IMG/VR virus record: IMGVR_UViG_3300042350_002797
Location: 248,001-312,000 of that record
Length of the DNA: 64,000 bases
Strand: one strand, 5' to 3'
DNA from: a virus
Program-made: the position numbers and the translations under genes
Notes under the pieces: generated by a model
The model's database searches: none
What the model was told of the DNA's origin: nothing
What the model saw: only the letters and a program-made list of their open reading frames with translations
Part shown: one piece after another, positions 35,224 through 43,848 of the stretch
How the letters are laid out: every line of letters starts with the position of its first letter
Position numbering within the stretch: position 1 is the first letter of the stretch

Positions 35224-35448
35224 TTAGCCTTTTAAATATTGTTTAAGTTCTGTAAATCCACCAATTAGTTTATTATCTAAAAAAATCTGTGGAACTGTAC
35301 GTGCTGTTGGTACTGCTTCTAATAAATCTTCTTTGCTATAGCCATCTCCGATTTTGCGTTCTTCAAACTCAATTCCTTTGTGTGTTAGTAAGGCTTTAGC
35401 TTGATCACAAAATGGACAATGATACTTACTCCATACTACTGCTTTCAT
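35224..35448 (-). CDS. Glutaredoxin (74 aa)
   Basis: The redox motif CPFC is at residues 11-14; TVPQIFLDNKLIGGFTEL carries the cis-Pro and GG motif. Glutaredoxins re-reduce ribonucleotide reductase. The start overlaps the nrdB stop (ATGA), matching a reductant role for NrdAB. Confidence 0.95.
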   Translation of the reverse strand: MKAVVWSKYHCPFCDQAKALLTHKGIEFEERKIGDGYSKEDLLEAVPTARTVPQIFLDNKLIGGFTELKQYLKG

Positions 35449-36548
35449 AATGTTGGCAACTCCTCATAATCAATAGCGTCACTCATTACGCCTATAACAT
35501 AATTAGTCGACTCATTCTCTTGTAAGGCAGTTTGTTTCTTACTAGTATCGCTGTGTTTGTTAAACCAAGGAATTGGTGTAGTCTTTGGAGCAGCGTGTTG
35601 ATATTTGATTCCGATTTCCTTCAATGCGCCTACTGCTGTGTAGTCTACAAAATCTTTTAAGATATTAGCATTCAAACCAATAACAGGACCTTTCTTAAAA
35701 AGATAGTCGGCCCATGCTTTTTCTTCACGAATAACATCTTCATACATAGTGTATACTTCGATTTCACATTCGATTTTAGCACGAGCGAATCTTTCATCTT
35801 CTTTGACCACGTTGTTAATTAGCATGGCTGTCCATTCTTTATGGAGCAATTCATCTTGTAGAATCAAACTGATAATGTTGCCATTACCAATAAAGATTTT
35901 ATTCTCTACCATGGCTAAACTTGTAGCAAAACTAACCATAAAGCGGAATGCCTCTAAAGCATAACTGGCATTGAGTGCTAACCAGATTGCTTTGACATGT
36001 TCGATGTCAGTTACATTAGCTTCGTTTAATTCTTTACGACAGTTTAGTCTATGTAATAAATCATAATACTTGCCTACACTACTGGCCATGTCAATAATTT
36101 CTTGTGTGTCATGAATAGTGTTAAACACTTCCTTAGGCACATTATAGATGTTGCGGATAATGTGACTGTAACTACGACTGTGAATATTAGTTTCAAAGAA
36201 ACTCCAGTTGTACATAAGTGCTTCTAGTTCAGGCAAACTTACACAAGGAGTAAACACTTGTGCCGGGCCACGGCCTTGTAAACTGTCTAAGGCAGTTTGA
36301 CGTAATAAATTACTAGTAAAGATATGTTTAACCGCATCGCTGGCTTCTTTAAAATCTCCGGCATCTTTAGTTAGACTAATTTCTTCTGGCACCCAAAAGA
36401 AACCACGTGCTGTTTGTTCTATTTTTTGTATCTTAGGATACTTGACTTCTTCAAATCTCTGAATAGTAACTGGACCTTCTGGATCCAAGAACATTTTACG
36501 ACTTAAATAGTCTGTTTTTGTTTGTAAGTTATATTGTTGTTTGCTCAT
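35445..36548 (-). CDS. nrdB: NrdB, class Ia ribonucleotide reductase beta subunit (367 aa)
   Basis: Iron ligands and radical Tyr lie in ALMYNWSFFETNIHSRSYSHII (E-x2-H and Tyr) and EAFRFMVSFATSLAM...LQDELLHKEW. The C-terminus (DAIDYEELPTL) is the acidic tail that docks on NrdA. With NrdA and glutaredoxin it makes deoxyribonucleotides for phage replication. Confidence 0.97.
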   Translation of the reverse strand: MSKQQYNLQTKTDYLSRKMFLDPEGPVTIQRFEEVKYPKIQKIEQTARGFFWVPEEISLTKDAGDFKEASDAVKHIFTSNLLRQTALDSLQGRGPAQVFTPCVSLPELEALMYNWSFFETNIHSRSYSHIIRNIYNVPKEVFNTIHDTQEIIDMASSVGKYYDLLHRLNCRKELNEANVTDIEHVKAIWLALNASYALEAFRFMVSFATSLAMVENKIFIGNGNIISLILQDELLHKEWTAMLINNVVKEDERFARAKIECEIEVYTMYEDVIREEKAWADYLFKKGPVIGLNANILKDFVDYTAVGALKEIGIKYQHAAPKTTPIPWFNKHSDTSKKQTALQENESTNYVIGVMSDAIDYEELPTL

Positions 36549-37080
36549 TTATATGATTCCAATTAATTATTTTCCATTGGTTTTCTAAATACTTCTTTTT
36601 GTCAGCTTGGTAATCCAGAGCCCAAGAATGCTCCCACCAGTCTATCAATAGTACTATGTCTTTTTTTACTTCGTGATTTGTTATTGTTTTTATTTTACCA
36701 CTTTTACTAAGATATACCCATCCGCTACCTTGTATACTCATTGCTGTTTTTTCAAACTCTTCTTTAAACTTATCAAAGGATTTATAGTGTTTGTTTATAA
36801 ATTCTTCTATAGCACCTTCTGGTTTATTTTTGTTGTTCGGTGCTTGATATTGTTGAAAAAGAATGTTGTGTAAAAATACTCCTGCTTCATTGAACACAGG
36901 GTCACCTTCGCCTTTGTTATATCTTTCGGCATAGGTCTTAGCTAACTTTTCGTAATGATAGTTAATTGTATTTTCACTTATGCTAGGATTTAGTTCGTCC
37001 TTTTTATAAGGCAAAGGTTTAATACTTAATTTTTCATTACGGCCTTCTGCAATAAATCCTTTTATAAATTCATAACTCAT
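36529..37080 (-). CDS. sod: Fe/Mn superoxide dismutase (183 aa)
   Basis: Ligand regions: SENTINYHYEKLAKTY (first His), GVFLHNILFQQY (second His), DWWEHSWALDYQADKKKYLENQW (Asp and third His). GSGWVYLS is also typical. Superoxide is converted to peroxide. The gene is wedged between nrdA (TGATG overlap) and nrdB, so it is made with the ribonucleotide reductase, whose tyrosyl radical is oxygen-sensitive. Confidence 0.93.
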   Translation of the reverse strand: MSYEFIKGFIAEGRNEKLSIKPLPYKKDELNPSISENTINYHYEKLAKTYAERYNKGEGDPVFNEAGVFLHNILFQQYQAPNNKNKPEGAIEEFINKHYKSFDKFKEEFEKTAMSIQGSGWVYLSKSGKIKTITNHEVKKDIVLLIDWWEHSWALDYQADKKKYLENQWKIINWNHINEQTTI

Positions 37081-39416
37081 CACAGCTTACAAGCCTCACA
37101 GTCTGCATCATCTAACAAGCTTAAATCCATTTCATGGAACCCGTTCATCTTTGGTTCGCCTAGATCTTCTTGACTCTTAGATCCTGTTTTATTAATCAAG
37201 CTATAATAGAAGGTCTTAATCCCCCAATAATGCGCTTGCATTAAATTTTTTGCAATTAATGTTGTAGGCACTTTGCGATCCTGATAATGTGCAGGATTAT
37301 AAAAAGTATTTGTACTAATACTTTGATCAACATAGGCGGCTAACACTGCGGCAGTTTTAATATATCCTGCACAATCTCTTTGATCCCACATTAATTGATA
37401 TTTGTTTTTCAATCTGTGATACTCAGGAACCACTTGTGTAAACGAACCTGCTTTACTTTCCTTAACACTGATTAAGCTCATGGGCATCTCAATACCGTTC
37501 GTGCTGTTTATAACAACACTGCTACTTTCAACCGGAGCAATGGCCATTAGTGTAGCATTACGAACACCATGCTGTTTCATTTCAGCACGTAGAGGTTCCC
37601 AATCAAGTTCAGGAGCAAAGTTAGTTAATTCGTTTACACCTTCTGCTCGTAGTTCCCAAGGAAAAATACCTTGTCCATATCTAGTCTTATCGCTGTCTTT
37701 ACACTTGCCTCTTTCTTTGGCTAGTTCTACTGTAGCTTCAGTTAGGTAGTAAGCTTGATGCTCGATCCAGGTTTTAACCTCTCCCAATGCATCGGTTTCT
37801 CCGTATTTAAGACCTCGTTTAGCATGCCAATAAGCAAGATTAGTAACACCAATACCCAAAGGTTGAATTTCGTCATTGCTCAGTTTACTCTGAATTGATA
37901 AGAAATCTTGATAGTCCAGTATGTTACATAGACTACGTTGTAAGATGCGACAAGCACGTCGCATATCTTCCGGGTTACGAAAGGCACCCCAGTTGATTGA
38001 ACCCAGGGTGCATAGGGCAATACGTCCTTCTTCGTCATCTAATCTTTTAAATGCCTTAGTGGGCAACAATATTTCACAACATAGGTTACTTTGATATATC
38101 GTATGATACTCAGGATCAAATGGTCCTTGATTCATCACATTATCTATAAACACAAGATAGATACGACCCGTGTCTGTGCGTTCTTTTAAAATTCCAGATT
38201 TAAAAACTTCTTCTGCTGATATAACTTTCTTGCGCAGACCAGATACTTTCTCGTACTTGATGTATAAATCTTCAAACCGTTTCGTGTTTGTGTAGAAAGC
38301 TTCATAAAGGTCTGGTACTTCGTTGGGATCAAAGAAAGTAATGGATTCTTTATTTTTAAATCTGCGCCAGAAGAAAGCAGACAATACCACTCCGTAGTCC
38401 ATGTGTCTGACTCGGGTCTCGTCTGTGCCTTGATTATTCTTAAGCACGATAAGATCATCAAACTGATGATGCCAAATTGGATAAAAAACAGTAGCACTAG
38501 CATTACGTATTCCACCTTGACTGCAACTCCTTAAATCTGCGAACCATTTTTTTAAAAAAGGCAGCATGCCAGTGTGCATGATTTCGCCACCGCGAATCGG
38601 AGAGCCTAATGGACGTAGTCGACCAATTTCTAATCCAATTCCTGCACGTTTACTAGCATACTTAGCCATCATTTCTCCAGAAGCGAAGATACTATCAAGG
38701 TCATCATCGCTGCGTATAAGGACGCAGCTACTAAATTGCTTGGTTGGTGTTCCCAGACCAGCAAGAACGGGAGTAGCGAGAGTAAAAAGACCGTCACTGG
38801 CCGCTGTATAATATTCTTTAATATATCGCATACGTGCTTGATTGGGTTCTTCTTTATGAAAGACTGTAGCTGCTGCCACCATATATCTAACTTGAGGAGT
38901 TTCATATATTTCCTTGGTGCTACGATTCTTGACTAGATATTTTTCAATCAGTTGTTCAATAGCAGCATACGAATATTGTTCATCTTTTGAATGATCTATC
39001 ATATCATTCATTTTGTTCCAATCTTCTTCTGTATACCAGGACAACAATTCTTCTGTGTACAATCCTGTAGCAACATTTTTCTTTACGATTTCGTAAAGGT
39101 GAGGAGGCTCGTATCCACCATATACATCTTTGCGTAGCATACTGAGTCTCTGTTTGCCTGCTACATATTGATAATTGGTATGTCCTAAATCTGGATTGCT
39201 TTCTATATCAATCAAATCAACTATGGCTCTTAGTGTAATTTCGTCAATTTCTTTAGTAGTAATACCATCATAGAAATGTGGTTGACTTTTAATTTCGATC
39301 ATACTTTGACTAACATCGGCAATTCCACTGCATACTTTGGCGATCTGTGTCTGCCACTTTTCTATTGTTAAAGATTCTTTTTTTCCATTTCTTTTTATAA
39401 CAGTGATGTTCGACAT
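37080..39416 (-). CDS. nrdA: NrdA, class Ia ribonucleotide reductase alpha subunit (778 aa)
   Basis: A shortened N-terminal ATP-cone (VIKRNGKKESLTIEKWQTQI) precedes the barrel: TPVLAGLGTPTKQFSSCVL with the first redox Cys, NLCCEILLPT with the second region, ALCTLGSINWGAF with the radical Cys, and the C-terminal CEACKL shuttle pair. It starts the nrdA-sod-nrdB-grx operon behind a consensus promoter. Confidence 0.97.
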   Translation of the reverse strand: MSNITVIKRNGKKESLTIEKWQTQIAKVCSGIADVSQSMIEIKSQPHFYDGITTKEIDEITLRAIVDLIDIESNPDLGHTNYQYVAGKQRLSMLRKDVYGGYEPPHLYEIVKKNVATGLYTEELLSWYTEEDWNKMNDMIDHSKDEQYSYAAIEQLIEKYLVKNRSTKEIYETPQVRYMVAAATVFHKEEPNQARMRYIKEYYTAASDGLFTLATPVLAGLGTPTKQFSSCVLIRSDDDLDSIFASGEMMAKYASKRAGIGLEIGRLRPLGSPIRGGEIMHTGMLPFLKKWFADLRSCSQGGIRNASATVFYPIWHHQFDDLIVLKNNQGTDETRVRHMDYGVVLSAFFWRRFKNKESITFFDPNEVPDLYEAFYTNTKRFEDLYIKYEKVSGLRKKVISAEEVFKSGILKERTDTGRIYLVFIDNVMNQGPFDPEYHTIYQSNLCCEILLPTKAFKRLDDEEGRIALCTLGSINWGAFRNPEDMRRACRILQRSLCNILDYQDFLSIQSKLSNDEIQPLGIGVTNLAYWHAKRGLKYGETDALGEVKTWIEHQAYYLTEATVELAKERGKCKDSDKTRYGQGIFPWELRAEGVNELTNFAPELDWEPLRAEMKQHGVRNATLMAIAPVESSSVVINSTNGIEMPMSLISVKESKAGSFTQVVPEYHRLKNKYQLMWDQRDCAGYIKTAAVLAAYVDQSISTNTFYNPAHYQDRKVPTTLIAKNLMQAHYWGIKTFYYSLINKTGSKSQEDLGEPKMNGFHEMDLSLLDDADCEACKL

Positions 39417-39534
39417 TGATTTATTCTTTTTAATAATTGTGAAGCTATTTAGTGATAAGAGCTACCACTAAGGTATTTGTTTTGATATCAGTAGTTTTGA
39501 AGGCTACTCATTGTTTATCTTTTACAGATAGTTA

Positions 39535-39563
39535 ATAATATACTACTTTTTTTTGGATGTCAA
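39535..39563 (-). promoter_or_regulatory. Promoter of the nrdA operon
   Basis: TTGACA, 17-base spacer, TATTAT, with a roughly 110-base leader containing TAGTG/CACTA and other short inverted repeats. Confidence 0.75.
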
Positions 39564-39574
39564 GCTATACGAGC

Positions 39575-41191
39575 TTAACTAAGTGCTTGATATGTGTAGA
39601 TAAATGTAGTTTGGTTACTGACATTTACATTAACATATTTGATAATAACATCATTACCGGATTTAGTTGCACTAAAACTTATGTTATAAAAATCTCCAGA
39701 TCCGGTATAATCAAAATCGTCCGATAGTTGTACACCGCCACTTGAGTAGTTTACCGCAACTGTAATTTTACCTCGTCTTGTTTCTACTGGGCTTGTGCAT
39801 TTTGTTACATAATTTATTTCATATCCCATAGTTTGAGATATTGGTAATCTAAAGGCAAAAGTTTCGGTAAAATTAGTTTCTAAAATAATTGATCTTGGTT
39901 GACTATTTGAGTACAATGCGATTCCAGAAACCTCAGGCAAGTATGTATCTACTTGATTTCCGGTTAATGCGTATTGTCTATCAAAATTTTCTTGAAGACT
40001 AGAATTGCCTTGTGCTATAAATGCTATATTACTAGTTTGATTATTACTGTTTCCGCCTCTGTCATTGCCTACATTGATAAAAGTATTGCCTCTTGATCTA
40101 TTACCGTATCCAGTTTCAATATAAATTCCGTGTTCGTCGATATCTTCGAACGCACAATCTAAAATATGATTAAATCTTGGACCATACTGTTCGCCTACTA
40201 AAGGACTGCCTCCAGTGTTATCTCCAAAACTAAACCCTACACCGCATTCTGAAATATTACAATTATTGAAAACATTATTTTTAATATCTGTTTTACTGAA
40301 TACTGCTCGTTTAAATCCTTCAATGTCGATACGATTAAATTCGTTTCTTTGACAAGTTACTATGGAACTTAATGCATATAATCCTATAGCGATACTGTTA
40401 TCAGTACCTGACAACGTACTATCATCGAATGTTCCTTTTATTTCTAAATCTTCAAATACACTGTCTCTAACTGCATTTAATTGTAGTGCTTGATTAGTAT
40501 TGTCGCCTACATCTAAAGTAAAATCCTTAAGTAAAATAAATTTTGGCTGATCATTGAATACAGGTGTTCCAGGATTAATTCCTACAGGATATGTGATCGC
40601 TCTTCTATTAGTTGTTGTAGATTGATCTTCAATAAATCTAAAAACTGTTTTACTTACTGATGTGAATTGAAAAATAGTTTTCTTTATACCTGCACCTACT
40701 AATCTAACATGGCTAGGTAGAAAAATTGTATCACTGATATAGTACGTTCCAGCCGCAAATTCTAAAGTTACTCTGGTCTCTGGATTAAACATTGTAGATT
40801 TATTAAGATACAGATTATCAATAGCACGTTGAATGTTTACTGTTTGATCTTCTAATCCAGGATAGATACCATAGGAAGCAGCAGTTACACGTTCATCTAA
40901 TCGTTCTTGTAATGTTCGAGTGATTGGGTAATTTACATCGTCAGATGTTAAAATATTAGGATCATCAACTTTATATGTATAGCTAGTGGCTATATCTAAC
41001 AAGTTGTCTGCATCAGTAATAATTCGTGTATTACCAACAGTAGGTGCGCCTTCACTAACTGCACCATTACCAATGTATAATTTCTGAGTGTCAATAGCCC
41101 ATGCAAGTTCTCCGCTGGCTAATTGTGGAATTCCTGTTTCACTTTCTTTACCGCGTCTAAGTTGTATGCGGCTAATTTGAACTACGGCCAT
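39575..41191 (-). CDS. Tailspike or baseplate-fibre protein with beta-helix (538 aa)
   Basis: The N-terminus RIQLRRGKESETG...PQLASGELAWAIDTQKLYIGNG is the fibre-attachment domain found on many T4-like fibres. Residues about 110-400 follow a pectate-lyase-like right-handed beta-helix (AIDNLYLNKS, GTYYISDTIFLPSHVRLVGAG, repeated NNVFNNCNIS-type coils). The C-terminal part is a lectin-like beta domain. Likely receptor binding or polysaccharide depolymerase. A TAAATA late-type motif lies 22 bases upstream. Confidence 0.85.
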   Translation of the reverse strand: MAVVQISRIQLRRGKESETGIPQLASGELAWAIDTQKLYIGNGAVSEGAPTVGNTRIITDADNLLDIATSYTYKVDDPNILTSDDVNYPITRTLQERLDERVTAASYGIYPGLEDQTVNIQRAIDNLYLNKSTMFNPETRVTLEFAAGTYYISDTIFLPSHVRLVGAGIKKTIFQFTSVSKTVFRFIEDQSTTTNRRAITYPVGINPGTPVFNDQPKFILLKDFTLDVGDNTNQALQLNAVRDSVFEDLEIKGTFDDSTLSGTDNSIAIGLYALSSIVTCQRNEFNRIDIEGFKRAVFSKTDIKNNVFNNCNISECGVGFSFGDNTGGSPLVGEQYGPRFNHILDCAFEDIDEHGIYIETGYGNRSRGNTFINVGNDRGGNSNNQTSNIAFIAQGNSSLQENFDRQYALTGNQVDTYLPEVSGIALYSNSQPRSIILETNFTETFAFRLPISQTMGYEINYVTKCTSPVETRRGKITVAVNYSSGGVQLSDDFDYTGSGDFYNISFSATKSGNDVIIKYVNVNVSNQTTFIYTYQALS

Positions 41192-41212
41192 GTAAATATC
41201 CTCGCTATTTGA

Positions 41213-41220
41213 TATTTATC
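41213..41220 (-). promoter_or_regulatory. Late-promoter-like motif
   Basis: GATAAATA, 22-29 bases before the tailspike start, similar to the T4 late consensus TATAAATA. Confidence 0.45.
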
Positions 41221-41935
41221 CGTATAGTTTGTAGTATTGTTCTACACGATCACACCAGCGTTCTGTCCACATGTCAAAATCTCTAGATTCTAACACAAAT
41301 TGCTGATATTGCGGTTCGCCCCAGACACCAGGGTCTATTTCTGGTGGGCGTACACACATCATGATCACTCCTTTACGTATGTTTGTTCCATGTACTTCGT
41401 TATGTGCAAGAGCATAGGCAGTAAGTTGCAAGAAATAATCATCGATCCATTCTAATTTTTTAGGTTTGTTAGTTTGTTTAAAATCCAGTATTGCTTCATC
41501 GCCGTCATGTAGTCCTACGCAATCTGTGGTACCTGCATATAATCCTGGAAAGTATAACGGAACCTCGCTGCCCCAAACTTCATGAACTAAAGGAAATCCT
41601 TCTTTAATCACGTGTTTGGCCATTAACAAACTTTGTTGAGCATAAGGATTAGACACAGATTCTTTTAATGTATCTCCTTTAATATAGTCTTCGAGGAACT
41701 TGTGCATACGTGTTCCGCGACCAGCAGCTTCAGTAGTAATTTCTTGAGCACGTTTTTCACCTACTGCCTTTTTCCAATTTGCCAGTGCTTCTCGTGCTTC
41801 TGCAGGCTTGGTTTTGTCCAGGATTGTTGTTACGCTAGGAACTTTCGAACCGTCAGGGCAAGCATAAAGTCTTTTCCCTGACGATTCGTCTCTTTGTAGT
41901 TTTGAGTAGATAAATTTTGATTGTAATAAAGTCAT
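41216..41935 (-). CDS. PD-(D/E)XK exonuclease (239 aa)
   Basis: VPSVTTILDKTKP and GRGTRMHKFLEDYI lead to the active-site block YAGTTDCVGLHDGDEAILDFKQT, giving D-x(10)-D-x-K, and then QLTAYALAHNE. This RecB/Cas4-like nuclease family is standard in T4-like marine phages. The start at 41935 is six bases after a perfect -10 box, predicting a leaderless transcript. Confidence 0.9.
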   Translation of the reverse strand: MTLLQSKFIYSKLQRDESSGKRLYACPDGSKVPSVTTILDKTKPAEAREALANWKKAVGEKRAQEITTEAAGRGTRMHKFLEDYIKGDTLKESVSNPYAQQSLLMAKHVIKEGFPLVHEVWGSEVPLYFPGLYAGTTDCVGLHDGDEAILDFKQTNKPKKLEWIDDYFLQLTAYALAHNEVHGTNIRKGVIMMCVRPPEIDPGVWGEPQYQQFVLESRDFDMWTERWCDRVEQYYKLYG

Positions 41936-41941
41936 AGTAAC

Positions 41942-41970
41942 ATTATATAGTTACTAATGAATACTGTCAA
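41942..41970 (-). promoter_or_regulatory. Leaderless-type consensus promoter
   Basis: TTGACA, 17-base spacer, TATAAT, then six bases to the ATG of the exonuclease. Confidence 0.8.
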
Positions 41971-42287
41971 CCTGGTTGTTGGAGAACATTATTAGCAGCT
42001 CTTACTGCATCTGCATTGTTTGTTTGAGGTTTTTGACCTAATTCTGTAGGTGGTTCTTTTTCTTTAGTTTTAATAGTAATACCGTAGCTGCTAAAGTTTT
42101 GAACTAAATTTTTTACGTTAGGATCTTTATCAAAAATCATTTTAAATGTATCATAGTCTAAATCCTGACCTGTTACATTTTGATAAATCTTGCTGATAGC
42201 ATCCCAACTAAATTTAGATGTGGCTTTTTTTGAATTAGCTCTATGTTGAAGACTAGAAAGAACGCGAACTAGGTCCGCGCTCTCCAT
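41967..42287 (-). CDS. Hypothetical T4-like phage protein (106 aa)
   Basis: Helical, with ISKIYQNVTGQDLDYDTF and a disordered Asn/Gln-rich C-terminus (ending NNVLQQPG). Overlaps the preceding gene by one base. Similar proteins accompany the exonuclease in marine T4-like phages; role unknown. Confidence 0.6.
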   Translation of the reverse strand: MESADLVRVLSSLQHRANSKKATSKFSWDAISKIYQNVTGQDLDYDTFKMIFDKDPNVKNLVQNFSSYGITIKTKEKEPPTELGQKPQTNNADAVRAANNVLQQPG

Positions 42288-43192
42288 TACTTTTTTTTTG
42301 AATTTAAAATTTGGCCTAATTTTCTGCTGTATTCTATACTTTCTCTACGCTCTCGGCCTGCTGCTGCTTCTCCGCCTGCTGCTGGAGCACTGGCTGCAAA
42401 TTCATCGCCTGTGGCTGCTAACTCACCTTCTAAACCAGTTTCTCCTTCAGGAGCTGGCATTTCGGGTGCAGCCATACCAGGTGCTTCTTCACCTGTAATA
42501 ACGGCTACAGCTTGTGCTAGAGCAGTTCTATTTGTTTCTAAATTGCTGTATAAATCGTCTAATGCTGGCTTAACTTTTTGTTCAAATTGATTACTAATTT
42601 CAGATCCTAGTTCGTCTCTTATAGAGTCCACTAACTCTAGCATAGATTCTGATTTCAGGCTTGCAGTGTCTTCTAACCATCCAGTGATTTTGTCCACCAT
42701 GTCACGTGCTTTCATAATCAATGCTGCTTTTTCTTCTTCGCCTTCGTTTAATACTGTTTCACTTAGAGCCTGACGTAACACATCCATTGCTTCGCCTACG
42801 CTTTCTTTTTTAGCCATTTTAGTAGCCGTAGCATACATGACTTCGTCGCCTCGTTTGCCATATTTCTTTGAAAAGTCGCCTTTAACTTTCTTCATACCTT
42901 TCACGTATTTCTCACGCTTAGATTCTTCGTCTGGACTTAATGAACGCTCTGTTAATGCTTGAACAATAACATCTAAGAATGCACGATCTTTACGATATTC
43001 GTTATTCTCGTAAACAGCGTCATAATTTTGACTAGATTCAAATGTAGCAATTTTATCAACTAGACGGTCTCTGACCACTGCTAGTTGTTCGTAAGTAAAA
43101 CTGTCCAAATTAAGCTTATAGCCAAACTTCTTGGCCATGCTTTCATTCAATGTCTTACTGGTTTTTGGATGTGAAAGGTCTTTTACTTGCAT
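42287..43192 (-). CDS. Possible prohead-core or internal protein (301 aa)
   Basis: Highly charged and helical (KKYGKRGDEVMYATATKMAKKES; LVDSIRDELGSEISNQF), with an Ala/Pro/Glu-rich low-complexity tail and a basic end (KLGQILNSKKK). This composition fits phage scaffold or core proteins, but no family is certain. A GATAAATA motif lies 29-36 bases upstream. Confidence 0.55.
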   Translation of the reverse strand: MQVKDLSHPKTSKTLNESMAKKFGYKLNLDSFTYEQLAVVRDRLVDKIATFESSQNYDAVYENNEYRKDRAFLDVIVQALTERSLSPDEESKREKYVKGMKKVKGDFSKKYGKRGDEVMYATATKMAKKESVGEAMDVLRQALSETVLNEGEEEKAALIMKARDMVDKITGWLEDTASLKSESMLELVDSIRDELGSEISNQFEQKVKPALDDLYSNLETNRTALAQAVAVITGEEAPGMAAPEMPAPEGETGLEGELAATGDEFAASAPAAGGEAAAGRERRESIEYSRKLGQILNSKKK

Positions 43193-43220
43193 TGCTATGT
43201 CCTATAAGGTTTGTTAAAAT

Positions 43221-43228
43221 TATTTATC
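43221..43228 (-). promoter_or_regulatory. Late-promoter-like motif
   Basis: GATAAATA upstream of the 42287-43192 gene. Confidence 0.45.
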
Positions 43229-43658
43229 CGAAATTATAACTAAAGAGCTTTGAAATTTCTAGTTTATATTGTTCTGCTCTAGTTTTTGTAATATCCCATC
43301 TAGAAATATATATATCTTTCTTTATCATGTCCTTAGTTTTATTGCATTTTTCTCTAAAAATTAAAGAATCAATTATATTAGTCCAATATTTCGTATCTAA
43401 GTTTTTTACTTCGTTAAACTTTTCTATCTGATTTCTATCATAAAATTTTGCTGCTAGAGCAGCATTCACTTTTAATTTAAAAGTTTCTATTATACGACCG
43501 CTCTGATCTTGTAAATCCCAGTTTTCTAATACGTTCTTTTTAATTTTATAATGTTTATATAATAAACAGTTTTTATTAACAACTAGTAGAGGAACTTTTT
43601 TATTAAATTCCTCTTCTAATATTTTTTCCAGTTTCTCTGCTTGTTTTTTAAAATTCAT
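43224..43658 (-). CDS. Hypothetical protein (144 aa)
   Basis: Lys-rich helical protein (MNFKKQAEKLEKILEEEF; YISRWDITKTRAEQYKLEISKLF). Overlaps the preceding 66-residue gene by 11 bases. Function unknown; it resembles unannotated proteins of T4-like aquatic phages. Confidence 0.6.
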   Translation of the reverse strand: MNFKKQAEKLEKILEEEFNKKVPLLVVNKNCLLYKHYKIKKNVLENWDLQDQSGRIIETFKLKVNAALAAKFYDRNQIEKFNEVKNLDTKYWTNIIDSLIFREKCNKTKDMIKKDIYISRWDITKTRAEQYKLEISKLFSYNFG

Positions 43659-43848
43659 TGGCTATTACTTTAGGATCTTTGTCTCCTATCTTAATTACCA
43701 AACTTTTACGTATCATACCCTCAATTGTGAATTGCTCCCTTTCGCTAAAACTGCTTAATGCTCTAGGATAATTCAGTTTTTTTAACATTGCCTTTTCATC
43801 ATTTGAAGTGTAAATTTCAAATGTTTTAACTAGTTCATTTAATTTCAT
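43648..43848 (-). CDS. Hypothetical protein (66 aa)
   Basis: Begins MKLNELVKTFEIYTSND, partly like the leader family seen in neighbouring genes; helical and charged (FSEREQFTIEGMIRKSL). ATGA overlap with the Pro/Ala-rich protein upstream. No family recognised. Confidence 0.6.
   Translation of the reverse strand: MKLNELVKTFEIYTSNDEKAMLKKLNYPRALSSFSEREQFTIEGMIRKSLVIKIGDKDPKVIANEF

Noticed and set aside
37080-39416. Possible intein or intron in nrdA, common in phage ribonucleotide reductases
   Set aside because: The protein is continuous through all active-site blocks with normal length; no insertion is visible.
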